Source of the DNA: Parietaria judaica
Lineage: Eukaryota > Streptophyta > Magnoliopsida > Rosales > Urticaceae
DNA: 64,000 nt
Direction: 5' to 3'
Assembly: GCA_954871525.1 (NCBI GenBank)
Contig: OX940864.1
Location: 7,062,001 to 7,126,000, forward strand
The notes under the pieces are model-generated. The model saw nothing but the letters and a program-made list of their open reading frames with translations, did not search any database and was not told where the DNA came from. Positions 36,934-49,281 of this stretch are shown here, piece after piece. Every line of letters begins with the position of its first letter. Positions within the stretch are counted from its first letter, which is position 1. Both the position numbers and the translations under genes were made by a program.

Positions 36934-38676
36934 ATGTCGGAAGTGTGAAGGGTCCATAGAATGAGAGAGAAAAGACTCCCGCGAACTTTGTTGTTGCACG
37001 AGAGTCTCGATGTAATAGTCTTTCGTGATCTCAAAGTCTAAACCAGGTGAAACCAGACTCTGAGAGCATAATAACTGGTTGTTCGCGGATTATCACCCAT
37101 GGGCCATGACGATTCAAACATGGGCGTGCACCCTAACGACGATAAGTTATTGCGTGAATAAGTCAACCAAGTCGAGCCATCGCCGCTTAAGTACACAATG
37201 TGGCTAAAACTCTGCTCCACTTTATGTCCCTACGTCCATGAGCGTCCTTAGTTAAGGACAATTATTTTGTATTATCATTGTTTTCGTTAAGTTTTTATAT
37301 TGAAAAACATAATTTTAAGAACATTGAGTACTTATGCGTCAAACAAAAACTGGGAACTAAACAAATATAATTATAGTGATACTGGCTACTAATGCTGCAA
37401 AAATAAATTTGGACTTCATCGCTAAATTTTGATAAATGTTAAGCACTTATACCGCAATATTTGTAAAACGTATATAAAGGATAAAAAGCACTTATACGGC
37501 AAAATATTCTTAAAGAGTATTTTATGATAATATAATATGAACTTGTGCCGTAATTGGATCGACAACTTTTTACGTACGATCTACGGCCTTTTTGTTCACA
37601 ACCTTTTATCAGCTTCTATTCTACTTCCTAATTCCATAGATTACCAAAAGCTCTTATTATTATTTAACAATAATAGATAAACAAATAATAAAAATACAAA
37701 ATATAGAGCAATATCTACATCTCTAAAAACCTCAAGTTGTAATTCTGGCCTTTTTCCTAAGCAAATTAAAGTTCTTTGTTTTTTTAATATTTAGAAGTGA
37801 GCAGGGGAGGGAATTTTCGCATCTTCTTTATCGAAAAACAAGCATAATTTAAAATTTAAAGTAAATAACTATGTTAAAAAACCTATTTACATAATTATTA
37901 AATGAATATCACCCAAATTTTCATTGTTTTTAAATATATAATATCAACAAAATTTAATTATTATCAACTGAAATTCACGAAGAAGACATTATAAGAATAT
38001 TAATTTAAATATAGTTATTAGCGGCAAAAAGTATCAAAATTATTTAAAAATAGAACAACATAGAACATACTTCAAATAATTGTAGAAAAGATATGTAAGT
38101 TCATATTTTTTTAACGGATCGATAGACATCCACTTTTCCGTTCATTTTTTACTTACGTCGTCAATAGTAATGTCCTTAATTAGCAATCGTGACTTACGGT
38201 ATTGACGTTGTTGAGGGCGATTTTCACCGCCCTTTTTCAGTCACAGGAATAATCGAAAAAACACAATAATGACATGAACACGAATATTCCTGATTTATTA
38301 TATTCGTAAAAAGGACTCGGTTTCTCCCGTTGATTAGCTGGACATTTGAAGTATGATGAACAAATACACGACTACGCTCTCTAATCTCGATATATTTGGA
38401 TTACAATAGATCAGTACTAAAAAATACAAAGAAATCTCTTTAAGATTGGAGTTTCTTTATCTAAAAACAAGCTTCTCTCTTCTGTGCAGATTTTTCTTTC
38501 CCTTGGCGAATGAGGCTTCTCTTGTCTTTTATAGAGTTTACATTAAGTCCTTTTCTCGGCTTTCCCGCCCTTTTCCTCTTTCATCATTCGTTTCCTAAAG
38601 TCATTTGAGGGAAGGCATGGCAGATTTCTGCTTTATGTCGCATCCGAGCAGACTGTCATTTTGAGTAGGTGAGTCT

Positions 38677-38798
38677 CATTAAATGCACATCTCTTCAGCC
38701 GTCATTGGGCTCTGCGCGCCTCGTCGCGGACGCTTCTTATCGAGTGGGTAGGTCAGCTTCATTAAATGCACATCTCTTCAGCCGTCATTGGGCTCTGC
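38677..38798 (-). repeat. 83-bp-spaced direct repeat in the LTR U3
   Basis: The stretch beginning CATTAAATGCACATC and running through GGGCTCTGCGC occurs at 38677 and again at 38760, about 39 bases each, nearly identical. It lies upstream of the TATA box of the solo LTR and may be an enhancer-type duplication. Confidence 0.8.
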
Positions 38799-38887
38799 GC
38801 CGATCATCATGACGAAATTCCTCGAGACGAGCGTGATGGGACGCTTCATCGCGGTTTGGCTCTTACGCTAGCAATCCTTCCTCGTGG

Positions 38888-38996
38888 GAGGACCTCCTCG
38901 CGGATGATCCCCCTCGGGAATAATCCTCCTCGGATGAGGACCTCCTCGTGGATGATCCCCCTCGGGAATAATTCTCCTCGGACGAGGACCTCCTCG
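38888..38996 (-). repeat. 48-bp tandem repeat in the LTR U3
   Basis: The unit starting GAGGACCTCCTCG occurs at 38888, 38936 and (partly) 38984, with few differences. It is rich in CCTC/GAGG words and is the most G+C-rich part of the LTR. Confidence 0.85.
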
Positions 38997-40417
38997 CCTT
39001 CCCTCATGTCGTTTATGAACAAAACGACACGAGTTGTGTTGAAGATGGATTTGACGAAATCCGACCTCAACAGACGTCATCCCTTACATAGGCGAGAAAT
39101 TTCTCAAGGCAAGCCTCAGCACGTTTTTTAAATACTTTTTTAAAATATACTTTAACCGATTTTGAAACATAATGATAAATTTTTACTAAAAGTAAAAATT
39201 AAGAGAATGAAAAAACTAAATTCTCTTTATAAAAATATAACTGAAGGGTTTCACTAAACACAATAAAGAGAGATTCTAGTCCCACATATTTATTATTTCA
39301 AATTCAACCATATCACCACCTATCCTCGCCACGTGTCATGCCGAGAAGCAACCAGGTTCGTTTAACTACGAACGTGGACTTCTAGTTCGGACCCTACACC
39401 ACAAACAACACTGTGTGAATGACTAGTTTCGTTCCAACCGAATTACCAAATACCGGAATTGCCCTTCATGTCGAAAATGCTCGGTCTCAGTTTCTGATGC
39501 GTTTATTCTCAGTATATTCTCATCGGCTTCGAGATGAACTCTCCCAAATCGTAAGCCTTTATTTCCCCTCGCACTTCTCGATTCATCTTCTCCGCATTTC
39601 CTCCTCGAAATGAAGATTTCCCAGGTGATTGATTTTGGGGATTTCTGTCCAATTTGAGATCTGGTTGATTAGGGCAACAATTTTCGTGAGTCGATCGAGT
39701 ATTATGCTTTTGTGCGATTCTTCTGCGCGAACATTTTGGATTTGAGTTGAGAGATCGCGAGTGTAGAGATTTTCTCTTCTCGCTTTCCAGATTATAATGT
39801 ATTTTATACTTCTGAGACCGATTTTTACAGAGTTCTGAGAACGTAGCATCACTAGATTCATGGTACTGTATAAACTGTATTATAAGATTTTTTTAACATA
39901 CTTTATAATGTGGCTTTTCACTTTCAGTTTGTGTAGAATATTAATACTCTATAGGGTCCTTTAATTGTTCCTTTGAAAGTTTGATCAACGTAATGGATGT
40001 CTGCTAATGATCAGGCTTAATCGCTTGCTCTGATGTTGTTAGATTCTGATATTGGTGTTCAAATCGAAAAGGGTCATCGAAGAAATCTTCAATCGGAATT
40101 CGCTCGGATGAAACTCTTTTTCCTTTTTTTCTTATGAGAGTCTACTAATTGCAGGGTGTTGCTACGCTTGTTACGTGAAGATTTTCTATGTTCTATCGAT
40201 ATTGATGTAACTAAGAGCTAACTGAAACCGAAGAGCGTTTGGGTTTCGATGATTGATGATAATTGCTTCCGTGTTGCTCAGAATTCTTCGATTGGGATTT
40301 GATATCGGACATTGTGGACTAGGACGATTCGATTCGGTCAAGGCAGTGTGGTCTCGTACATAATTTCAATACATTCTGTCGAGTTGATTATTAGCAGCTT
40401 CATTATTTGAAACGATC

Positions 40418-43400
40418 ATGGAGGTCTCGAGTTCGCCTCTAGGGCAAAAGCAGCATTTCCATTTGTCTGGTCGCAAGCTTCTCTCCGGTGGGTCCCACAA
40501 AGACTTATGGCTCGCCGTGCAAGAGGGCTCTCCATTGGAAGTTGATTCGGCATTGATGATTCTAAAGAAGAATGGGAATAACGTTAATGCCAGAAACACG
40601 TTTGGTCTCACTCCTCTCCATATCGCCACTTGGCGAAACCATATCCCCATTGTTAGGAGGCTTCTTGCGGCTGGTGCCGACCCGGATGCTAGGGTTAGCC
40701 ATTTCTTATCCGTACATTTGAATACTGCACATAGACATGATAATTTAAGTATTGTTGAGAATCCTGTAAATTTTTTGAATTTACGAGGAATACTGCACTT
40801 AGACATGATAATTTAATTCATTTTTTTTCAAGTGCAACATTCCGGAATCTTGAGTTTTGATAATGTCGCAAGGCCTTGCTGATTTACTTTTTAGCTATTC
40901 CTTATAGAATTATATTATTGTATGCTTAATTTTTCATTCGTTTGCCTCATAATTGTCAGAAGGTTGATAAGTCCTGATATATATATATTTATCATATTGT
41001 CATTGGTTTTGACATCTTCTGTCCAATTTCAGGATGGCGAGTCGGGATGGAGTAGCCTTCATCGAGCCCTGCATTTTGGTCATTTGGCAATTGCAAGCAT
41101 CCTTCTTCAGGCTGGTGCTTCTATCACATTGGATGACACCAAATCCCGAACACCTATTGATCTGCTCTCCGGACCTTTATCACACGTTACCGGGGGTGGG
41201 GCTAATTCAGGTATGCGTCAGTGTAAATTTCATTTGATATTTTTCAAGATACCCATTTTGTTACGTTTTTATATTATCATAAAAGATTAAAAAAATAAAA
41301 TAAATTTAAGTTCGATCTTTTAGCTGCAAATATGATTTGATATATATTCATTTTACCCTTTTTTTTTTTCCTTTCCATTTAATATATCATAATAATAATT
41401 TCTAATAAGTAAGTTGTTCAATCTTTTAGTTGTGAATATAATTTGAATATATATCGACACCCAACTTTGTTAGTTTTAATACAATATAGTAAAATAGTTG
41501 TTACAATCGGTTAGGTGTAATTTTAATTTGTATCCTCTATCTTTCAATTTTGATACAGTTATAAAAAAATAAAAAATGAGTTCAATCTTTTAGTTGTAAC
41601 GGAGGTCTATAGCTGGGGAAGTGGTGCGAATTACCAGCTTGGAACTGGAAATGAACATATACAGAAGTTACCTTGTAAGGTTGATGCATTTCATGGCTCA
41701 CCGATCAAGTTTGTTTCCGCTGCCAAGTTTCATAGCGTGGCTATAACCGATCAAGGAAAAGTTTTCAGTTGGGGATTTGGAAGGGGTGGTAGACTTGGTC
41801 ATCCGGATTTTGATATACACAGGTACCTTATATACCAAGACAGCTAAAATTGTTCTTCCAATTTTCAATTGAGGACAACAACCCTGTTAACTGTTATTTA
41901 TTTATTTATTTTGAATTGGAACCAGTTTTCTAAATATGTTGCGGCTCTGGTTTTCTTGCATTCTAATAGGTTTTTCTTAATTTTTTATTTTATTTTTTTA
42001 TTTTTTTATAAATTAAAAAACTGGTTCAATGCTGGTTTCAAATTATTATTACGTAGTTATAACTTTTTCATTAATTTTGTGATCTAATGCAGTGGACAAG
42101 CAGCAGTTATTACTCCTCGCCAGGTGATTTTGGGCTTAGGATCCCGACTAGTTAGGGCTATCGCAGCAGCTAAGCACCACACGGTTGTTGCCACAGAAGG
42201 CGGTGAAGTCTTCACTTGGGGATCTAACAGAGGTAAATGATCACAAGCTTTGCTATGTAGTGAGGAAACACTCAAGACTAAAGTCCCTTTCACGTAAAGC
42301 TTATATGCTAATAATTCACACAAAGTTGTAGAACGTGATGTGTTTGCGGTACCCATTATAACACTGATACATCCCGAGCATTGATAAGTCTTGTTGTTTA
42401 GTGGGTTAAGTGTCATAAGCGAGTTAATGTTGTTAAACGTTGTTTAGAGAGTTAGTCGAGTCAATGTCGTTAATTGAGTCCATTAGGTTGTAAGCTTCTT
42501 TCCCTATATAAGGGAGTTCATGTAAAGAGAATGGCAGCCAAGAACCAAGCACAAGACTTAGTCTCTCAAGAGGAGAGATTAAGTTTTGTGAAGGTTGGCC
42601 TTTGTGTTCAATAGCGTTCATCGCGTGTTCGTGTGTGTTCGTTGTGTGCGTGTTCTTGATTCCGAGAGTGTCAATCTTGGATCGTAACAATTGTCCCGAG
42701 CATTGATAAGTCTTGTTGTTTAGTGGGTTAAGTGTCATAAGCGAGTTAATGTTGTTAAACGTTGTTTAGAGAGTTAGTCGAGTCAATGTCGTTAATTGAG
42801 TCCATTAGGTTGTAAGCTTCTTTCCCTATATAAGGGAGTTCATGTAAAGAGAATGGCAGCCAAGAACCAAGCACAAGACTTAGTCTCTCAAGAGGAGAGA
42901 TTAAGTTTTGTGAAGGTTGGCCTTTGTGTTCAATAGCGTTCATCGCGTGTTCGTGTGTGTTCGTTGTGTGCGTGTTCTTGATTCCGAGAGTGTCAATCTT
43001 GGATCGTAACAAACACGTGGTATTATTCTTCAGAGGGTCAGCTCGGTTATACGTCTGTTGATACGCAACCCACTCCTCGGAGAGTGAGCTCACTCAGATC
43101 AAGAATTATTGCCGTTGCTGCAGCAAATAAGCATACGGCTTGTGTTTCCGAGGCTGGTGAAGTGTTCACTTGGGGCTGTAACAGTGTGGGTCAGCTTGGT
43201 TATGGCACGTCCAATTCGGCATCAAATTACACACCGAGATTGGTTGAATCCCTGAAAGGCAAGATCCTCACGCAAGTTGCCGCTGCAAAATATCACACGA
43301 TCGTCTTAGGAGCCGATGGAGAGGTATCATATTTGATAATTCTGATCTTCTGTTTTGGTAACAGTCATTCGTCTGTTCGTGATTTAACTATTTATGAGCT

Positions 43401-46400
43401 TTATATGATAGGTATACACGTGGGGCCATCGTCTAGTTAACCCAAGACGTGTCGTTGTCGCCAGAAACTTAAAAAAAAGCGGGGGAAATATTCTTAAGTT
43501 CCATCGCATGGATCGCCTTCATGTGACTGCCATAGCTGCCGGAGTGGTGCATAGTTTAGCTCTGACCGATGACGGCGCATTATTTTATTGGATCTCGAAC
43601 GATCCCGATCTTAAATGTCAACAGGTTTTCATTCAAACAATACACACTAGTTTTACTTCTATGTTTTTTTTTTGGTCATATAACTCATATATAAGTTGTG
43701 GTTTATATTTCTGTTTTTTGCAGATATTTTCTTTGTGTGGACGAAATATAATGAACATTTCTGCCGGAAAATACTGGGGTTCAGCAGTTACAGACACCGG
43801 TGATCTTTACATGTGGGACGGGAAGAAGGGCAAAGATCAACCGCCTTTTACAACTCGTTTACACGGCGTGAAGCGAGCTAGTTCAGTTTCTGTCGGAGAA
43901 ACCCATTTGTTGATTATCGGTTCTCTCTATCATCCTCCATATCCTCATAATATGGTGAAGAGCTCTCAGAAGCCGAAGGAGAATGCGAGAGATGAACTTG
44001 AAGAGTTTGAAGATTATTTTCTGTCAAATGATATGGAGGCTTGTAATGTACTGCCCAAAACGGATGTGGAATCTGAGAAAAGTCAGGTACCGAGCTTGAA
44101 AAGCCTTTGTGAGAAGGTAGCGGCCGAGAATTTAGTGGATCCACGGAACGCAATTCAGCTGCTTGAAATCGCTGACACTCTAGAAGCTGATAATCTGAGG
44201 AAGTACTGTGAGGTATTATTCATCATCATGAAAAATTATTTTTTGTTAAATAGTGAAGGTGACACGAAATCGGATATAGCACCGAAAACCAGATACTGAT
44301 GAAATCCTGTTTTTGAGAAAGAAAACCGTATAACCAGTTTTAAACCGATACAGGTAGCGGTTTCTGGTACAAAGCAGAAACCGGTTACTGGTTTAATTAT
44401 CTTTAATATTTTTGTTAATGTTTTTTTAATTAATTTTTAAACCGGTTACTGTTTTTATACCTTTTGAAGGTTTTCTTTAGAGTTTTGTTTACTTACAATT
44501 GGAATTTTTGTTTTTACATTCAGGAACTTGTGATTCACAATCTGGACTACGTTTTCACAGTTTCGTCGCACGCAATTTCCAGCACCTCGCCGGAGATTTT
44601 GGTTGGTCTTGAGAACGTAATGGATCAGAGATCATCGGAACCCTGGAGTCACCGGCGCCTCCCAACTCCGACAGCCACTTTTCCGGCTGTTATAGCCAGT
44701 GAAGAAGAAGACAGTGATAACGAAATCCACAGAACTCGAGACTATCATGTAAAGGACTTGATCTCGAAAAATGATATAGGTTTGAGAACGGACTCATTTC
44801 TTCAGCCTAACTACGATCCCAATCTGGACATTTGCAAGCAAATCCGAGCTTTGAGGAAGAAGTTGCAGCAGATTGAGATGCTTGAAGCTAAGCAAAGCAA
44901 TGGGCATCATCTTGATGACCAGCAAATCACTAAGCTTCGAACCAGGGCAACATTGGAGAAAGCTCTTGCCGAGCTTGGTGCTCCGGTAGATGCACAACAG
45001 GGTAGTGAATCGTCCCCAGATGTTCCAGATGGGAAAGGAAATAAAAAGGCTCAGCAATTAAAAAAACAGCGCAGAAGAAGCAAACATAGTAAAATGGAGA
45101 TGGTGTCTGAAACTGAAGTCGGGTCAGAATCATCAAAGGATTTCTCGGGTGTTGAGTTTTCTCAGCCTGCAAAATATAAGGTTTGATGTTCTTATATATC
45201 TTTATTTATGAGTCTCTTTAGTTTTTCCTTCAATTTTATTGATATTATTATTAGGAGCTATGACTTAAAAATTGAAAGATCTAGAGTTTTTCCCTGCGGA
45301 AAATAATATGAGCCAAAGGATTTCGATTTTATGACGAAAACCAGTGTGACCAGATTAACGCAAACCAAGAACGCTAGTCTTCCTCTATGATGCCCTTTGA
45401 TAAGTTCCATTAAAGAAGGGATATGTAACGGAGAGTGATTAAGCTTCTTCATACTCTTTTCTTAACGTATTCGCAGGAGGTAGACACGAATTTGAACGAG
45501 ATGTTCGACCAAGTTCCGCAAGAGAATCCAGAGTTACCAAAAACGACGAAGACTAAGAGTCCCTCACCGACCGTGACCGTGACCAAAAAGAAGAACAGAA
45601 AGGGAGGGCTCTCAATGTTTTTGAGCGGCGCTCTCGACAATGACGCGCCGATCAAAGTAGTTCCTCCACCGCCTACACCCAGAAGCGAAGGCCCCGCTTG
45701 GGGTGGCGTAAAATTACCAAAAGGCCACGCTTCTCTCCGGGAGATCCAAAGCGAGCAAAGCAAAAGCATGGGAAGTCGACCCACGAGCAGTAAAGATGAG
45801 GAAGATCTTGGCGAAAAACACAGCGAAGGAAAAATTCTCTTGAGCTCGTTTTTGCCTTCGAAGCCCATTCCGATGGTCTCTGCACCGCAGGTGCGCGACG
45901 GAGATCGATCTACGCCGCCATGGCAACCTTCGGGAACTCCTCCGCTTTCCCGACCGTCACTCAGGGACATTCAAATGCAGCAGGTTCGAGAATTGCACCC
46001 AAACACTAGCTCCTCTTTGCATTCATGTCAGCCAAATTTATTTTGATTCAATTTTTATTTCTCTAGAAAACCGTTTAATCAAAAAAACATTTTTGATTAA
46101 AACACGTCAAATTATAATGCAACACCCAAACACGTTTTGTGCTCCAAAAACTGGATCAAAATCGATTTTTTTTTATTAAACTTTCACTTCTGTTAGGTTA
46201 GGGTTTCTAGAAAAATTCTGGGTCCCAATTTCTAGAACTCATTTCGTTTTCTCTTTCTCTCGCAGGTTAAGCAACATCAAAGCCTTTCGAAGAGTCCGAA
46301 GACGAAAGTTGCCGGATTCTCCATCGCGTCCGGTCAAGGATCGCCGTCGGACTCGCCGGGAATGAACCGCTGGTTCAGACCAGAGTCGGACGCACCGTCG

Positions 46401-46490
46401 TCGATAAGGTCGATTCAGATCGAAGAGAGGGCGATGAAGGATCTGAAACGCTTCTACAGCTCTGTCAAGATTGTGAGAAATAAGTCTTAG
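40418..46490 (+). CDS. Ankyrin-repeat and RCC1-repeat protein (At3g03790 type)
   Basis: Ten exons: 40418-40693, 41033-41210, 41594-41822, 42093-42232, 43034-43323, 43412-43624, 43724-44212, 44524-45180, 45477-45983 and 46266-46490, giving 1067 residues. Two to three ankyrin repeats (about 45-145; TPLHIATWRNH, SSLHRALHFGH) are followed by an RCC1 propeller of about seven blades with repeated WG-x-N-GQLG motifs (WGSGANYQLG, WGFGRGGRLG, WGSNREGQLG, WGCNSVGQLG). A helical BACK/BTB-like segment (NAIQLLEIADTL) follows, then a long charged, low-complexity tail with basic clusters. The order resembles animal IBtk, a substrate adaptor; the plant function is unknown to me. Intron 4 contains a recent tandem LTR insertion that ends close to its acceptor. 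The intron 1-3 borders keep frame with homologues. Confidence 0.93.
42365..43011. mobile_element. Two LTRs in direct tandem (no internal domain) in intron 4 of the ankyrin-RCC1 gene
   Basis: Copy 1 is about 42365-42689 and copy 2 about 42692-43011, with a period of 322 bases and only two bases between them. At least 255 bases are identical between copies, judged from two identical 85-residue antisense translations. The unit starts TG, ends GTAACA and contains a TATA-type box (CCCTATATAAGGG). The pair, not each copy, is flanked by the 5-base duplication AACAC (42360-42364 and 43012-43016), so it is one integration. Confidence 0.85.
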
Positions 46491-47070
46491 AGAGTGTAGT
46501 AACACTTGAAACCACGCAGCTTTGATAGGTAGAGATGTATTTCAATTGTATTTTTTTATTTATTTATTCGAATAAAAAGCTGCTTCTGTAAATTTGGATG
46601 TATATTAAATATTATTAATAATGTATATTGCCCAAAGTTGGATGGTAATAATTTTTTTTACTTTTCTTTCTTATGATGGTTTTCGATTATTATATATATC
46701 TATGTAATGTAATGTACTGAATTGATGAGATTAATAAACTGTAGAAGAGGATGGCCAAACCCAATTTTTTATATTTAAAAACAATTAAATATATTAATTT
46801 TTATGTTTACAAAAAATAAATATTTAGAAACAATTAAATAAATAACACCACTGTCAGACAGTTAGTTCGAATTCGTCACTGGTTTTGCATGAGAAATCAA
46901 CATTTCCTCACGAATCCATGGCTTTCCCGAGAAAATCCTCGATTTTCTCTCTCAATTTTCAGGTAAACTCGAATTCTCCTCCCTCTCTTGGAAACAAGCG
47001 TAGCTTTGCTTAAGCTGAGAAAATCGCAACTGTAAATCGGTCTTTCTGGTTTTTGCAGGCGAAGAAGAGC
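46491..47070. other. Spacer and 5' leader of the first GT47 gene
   Basis: The left half holds the 3' UTR of the ankyrin-RCC1 gene and AT-rich spacer. A probable leader exon ends at 46962 (TTTTCAG/GTAAACTC) and its intron ends at 47058 (TTTTTGCAG). This leader has an in-frame ATG at 46918. Confidence 0.55.
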
Positions 47071-49281
47071 ATGGCTTTCGGATATAAGAGGAAACGGATT
47101 CTTCTCTTCTTCGTCAGCTTATCTTCGGTCTCTTTCCTTCTTCACCTCTTCATCGTGAGGCTTTCGACTGTGTATCATACTTCAGTGCCTGAATCTGCAA
47201 CCAATTATACTCGGAAACAGGTGAGATTTACTCAAGTTAGGATGAAATTTTGATTCTGATCTTTATTCTTGATGATTTACTTTGTGAACGATCCTGACAG
47301 GCAAGTACGGATGAGGAAAAGTCGCTATCTTCGCAGCGTTATGCTTATCCCAGAACCAAATACCACGGTAATTTCCGCTACTTTTGCCTCACATTCTAGA
47401 GATTGGTAGAGTTTAGATTGAAGAGAGATTCTTGATTTGGTGGAGTTGACTACTATACCTACATATATGTGTATAATTGATTCTTTCTCCTTAATTTTTT
47501 GGAGAACAAGTAATTCTGGACCATCTTCTGTCCTTATAAGATGACAGTATCGCACCTGTCTTTGTGTTTTAGCCGGTCTCAAGTTTTCAGCTAGTTTTTG
47601 GGTTAATGAATTGGTGGCAAATGTGTACAAGTTGTACTCAACTAGGGCGGTAGAGACCTAAGTCTTTTTTCAGTGAAATGTACCCAAGTTCCAATTTATC
47701 GCGGCTTGAATATACCCAGTGTCCCAAAATCCTCAGTAAAGTGGAACACGGGTAAATTTGCCACTGAAAGTGGAAGGGTACATGGGACATGAATACAAAT
47801 TTGGGGGTGCATTTTACTCTAAATATATGTTGCAAAGCTGCTTAGAGTCAAGTTAGTTACTTAATTCTATGATAATTGAAGACTGCATTGCGTTATCATT
47901 CAGGGAACTATGCCAATAGGGACGAGGTGTTCCATGATCGACAAATCTTCCTCAAAGACTATAAGGAAATGAAAAGAAGCTTGAAGATATACGTTTATCC
48001 GCATGATCAAAATGACCCTTTTGCCAACGTGCTCTTGCCAGTCCGTTTTGAGCCCGGGGGTAACTATGCCAGCGAAAGTTACTTCAAGAAAGTCCTCTCA
48101 AAAAGTCAATTCATCACCAAGGACGCAAATGAGGCAGATCTTTTCTTTCTTCCTTTCTCGATCGCGAGGCTGCGACACGACCGTCGGATAGGCGTTAATG
48201 GTTTACAAGATTTTATCAGGGACTATATATTTAATGTTAGTCAAAGGTACCCCTTTTGGAACCGGACCGGCGGGGCCGACCATTTTTATGTTGCTTGTCA
48301 TTCGATCAGCCGGTCAGCGATGGAGAAGTCCAAGAGAGTGAAATTTAATGTTATTCAAGTTGTTTGCTCTTCAAGCTACTATCTTGGAGGTTATGTACCT
48401 CACAAGGATGCTTGTCTTCCCCAAATTTGGCCAAGAAAAGGAGATCCTCCAAATCTTTTATCATCAAAGAGGTAAGCATATTAATATTAGTATAATCATG
48501 GTCTTGCTTCTCGATTTCGAAGATTAATTGTTAATAATATTATCTGAATTAGTGGGCAAATGAACAAAAACAAATTTCAGGGTGCAAAATGAAACATTTA
48601 GTAAAATTTATGGGGAAATGTCACCAATTACTTATCTAATATTTAGGGACTTTTTTCTACCTTTGACTATAATAAATATACAGGAAGAAATTGATATTCT
48701 TTGTGGTGCATTTTTCCTTCTAATATTTTATTTTGGTACAGAATTCTGTCTCTACCAGAAGGCACAAAATAAAAATCTAACGAAAATACAGGAACCGACT
48801 AGCATTCTTTGCCGGAGTCGTCAATTCCCCAGTGCGTGAAAGCCTCGTTCGAGAATGGGAAAATGACACCGATATCTTCGTCTTCTCGGGTCGTCTCAAA
48901 ACCTCTTACGCCGACGAGCTTCTCGGAAGCAAGTTCTGCCTCCATGTCAAAGGCTTCGAAGTCAACACAGCTCGCATTGCCGATTCTCTCTACTACGGTT
49001 GCGTTCCGGTGATAATCGCTAATCACTACGACCTACCCTTCGCCGATGCATTAAATTGGAGGAGTTTTTCGGTAATTATAGCCACCTTAGACATTCCATT
49101 GCTCGAAGAGATTCTGAAAGAGATCGGCGTCGAAGAATATTCAAAGTTGCAGAGCAATGTCATGAAGGTTAGAAAACACTTCCAATGGAATCTCTCTCCC
49201 AATGATTATGATGCTTTTTACATGGTGATGTACGAGCTCTGGCTCCGTCGTAGCCCGTTTCGATTCCCCTTTGTTGTGTAG
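47071..49281 (+). CDS. GT47 exostosin-type glycosyltransferase, tandem copy 1
   Basis: Four exons, 47071-47220, 47301-47367, 47904-48471 and 48792-49281, give 424 residues. GT47 proteins are Golgi type II enzymes that build cell-wall polysaccharides; this plant subclade has no assigned substrate that I know. A membrane anchor follows the basic start (about residues 9-28). The exostosin domain is complete: FHDRQIFLKDYKEMKRSLKIY, DLFFLPFSIARLR, the GGADHFYVACHS motif, and KFCLHVKGFEVNTARIADS with YYGCVPVII in the nucleotide-sugar half. The copy 500 bases beyond its end has identical internal exon sizes (67, 568 and 490). A leader exon may add 19 residues if translation starts at 46918. A repeat related to one downstream of the gene lies in intron 2. 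Confidence 0.93.
47600..47800 (+). repeat. MITE-like repeat in intron 2 of GT47 copy 1
   Basis: The words ACCTAAGTCTTTTTTCAGTG and CAGTAAAGTGGAACACGG with TTTGCCACTGAAAG recur, inverted or direct, in the block at 49563-49800. The block is non-coding. Borders are approximate. Confidence 0.5.

Larger units (their letters stand above)
35955..37256 (-). pseudogene. Unidentified coding-like or retroelement remnant interrupted by a hAT element
   Basis: On both sides of the hAT insertion, base composition is higher in G+C than the surroundings and the minus strand has open stretches of 60-100 codons (37038-37220 and 35962-36270). I recognise no domain. The frames shift and carry stops, so if it was coding it is dead. 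It could equally be a fragment of a retrotransposon leader or LTR. Confidence 0.3.
38209..39072 (-). mobile_element. Solo LTR with 5-bp target duplication GACGT
   Basis: The 864-base element starts TGTTGAGG and ends CCTCAACA, an 8-base inverted end, and is flanked by perfect GACGT on both sides (38204-38208 and 39073-39077). A TATA box (CTCTATAAAAG on the minus strand, near 38530) places the U3 part at high coordinates, so the LTR points to the minus strand. No internal domain remains. U3 holds direct repeats. Confidence 0.9.
34609..40417. other. Large intergenic region rich in mobile elements
   Basis: Nearly 5.8 kb separate the divergently transcribed apyrase and ankyrin-RCC1 genes. The region contains a CGATTATCG-type patch (35640-35790), a coding-like remnant split by a hAT element (35955-37256), and a solo LTR (38209-39072). 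From about 39430 to 40417 it is less AT-rich and probably holds the promoter and 5' UTR of the ankyrin-RCC1 gene. No intact gene is seen. Confidence 0.6.

Noticed and set aside
42433..43093. Two antisense ORFs sharing an identical 85-residue stretch
   Set aside because: They are readings of the duplicated LTR, not genes; used only as evidence that the copies are identical.
45449..45970. 173-codon antisense ORF over exon 9 of the ankyrin-RCC1 gene
   Set aside because: No domain, and the sense frame is the known tail of the protein.
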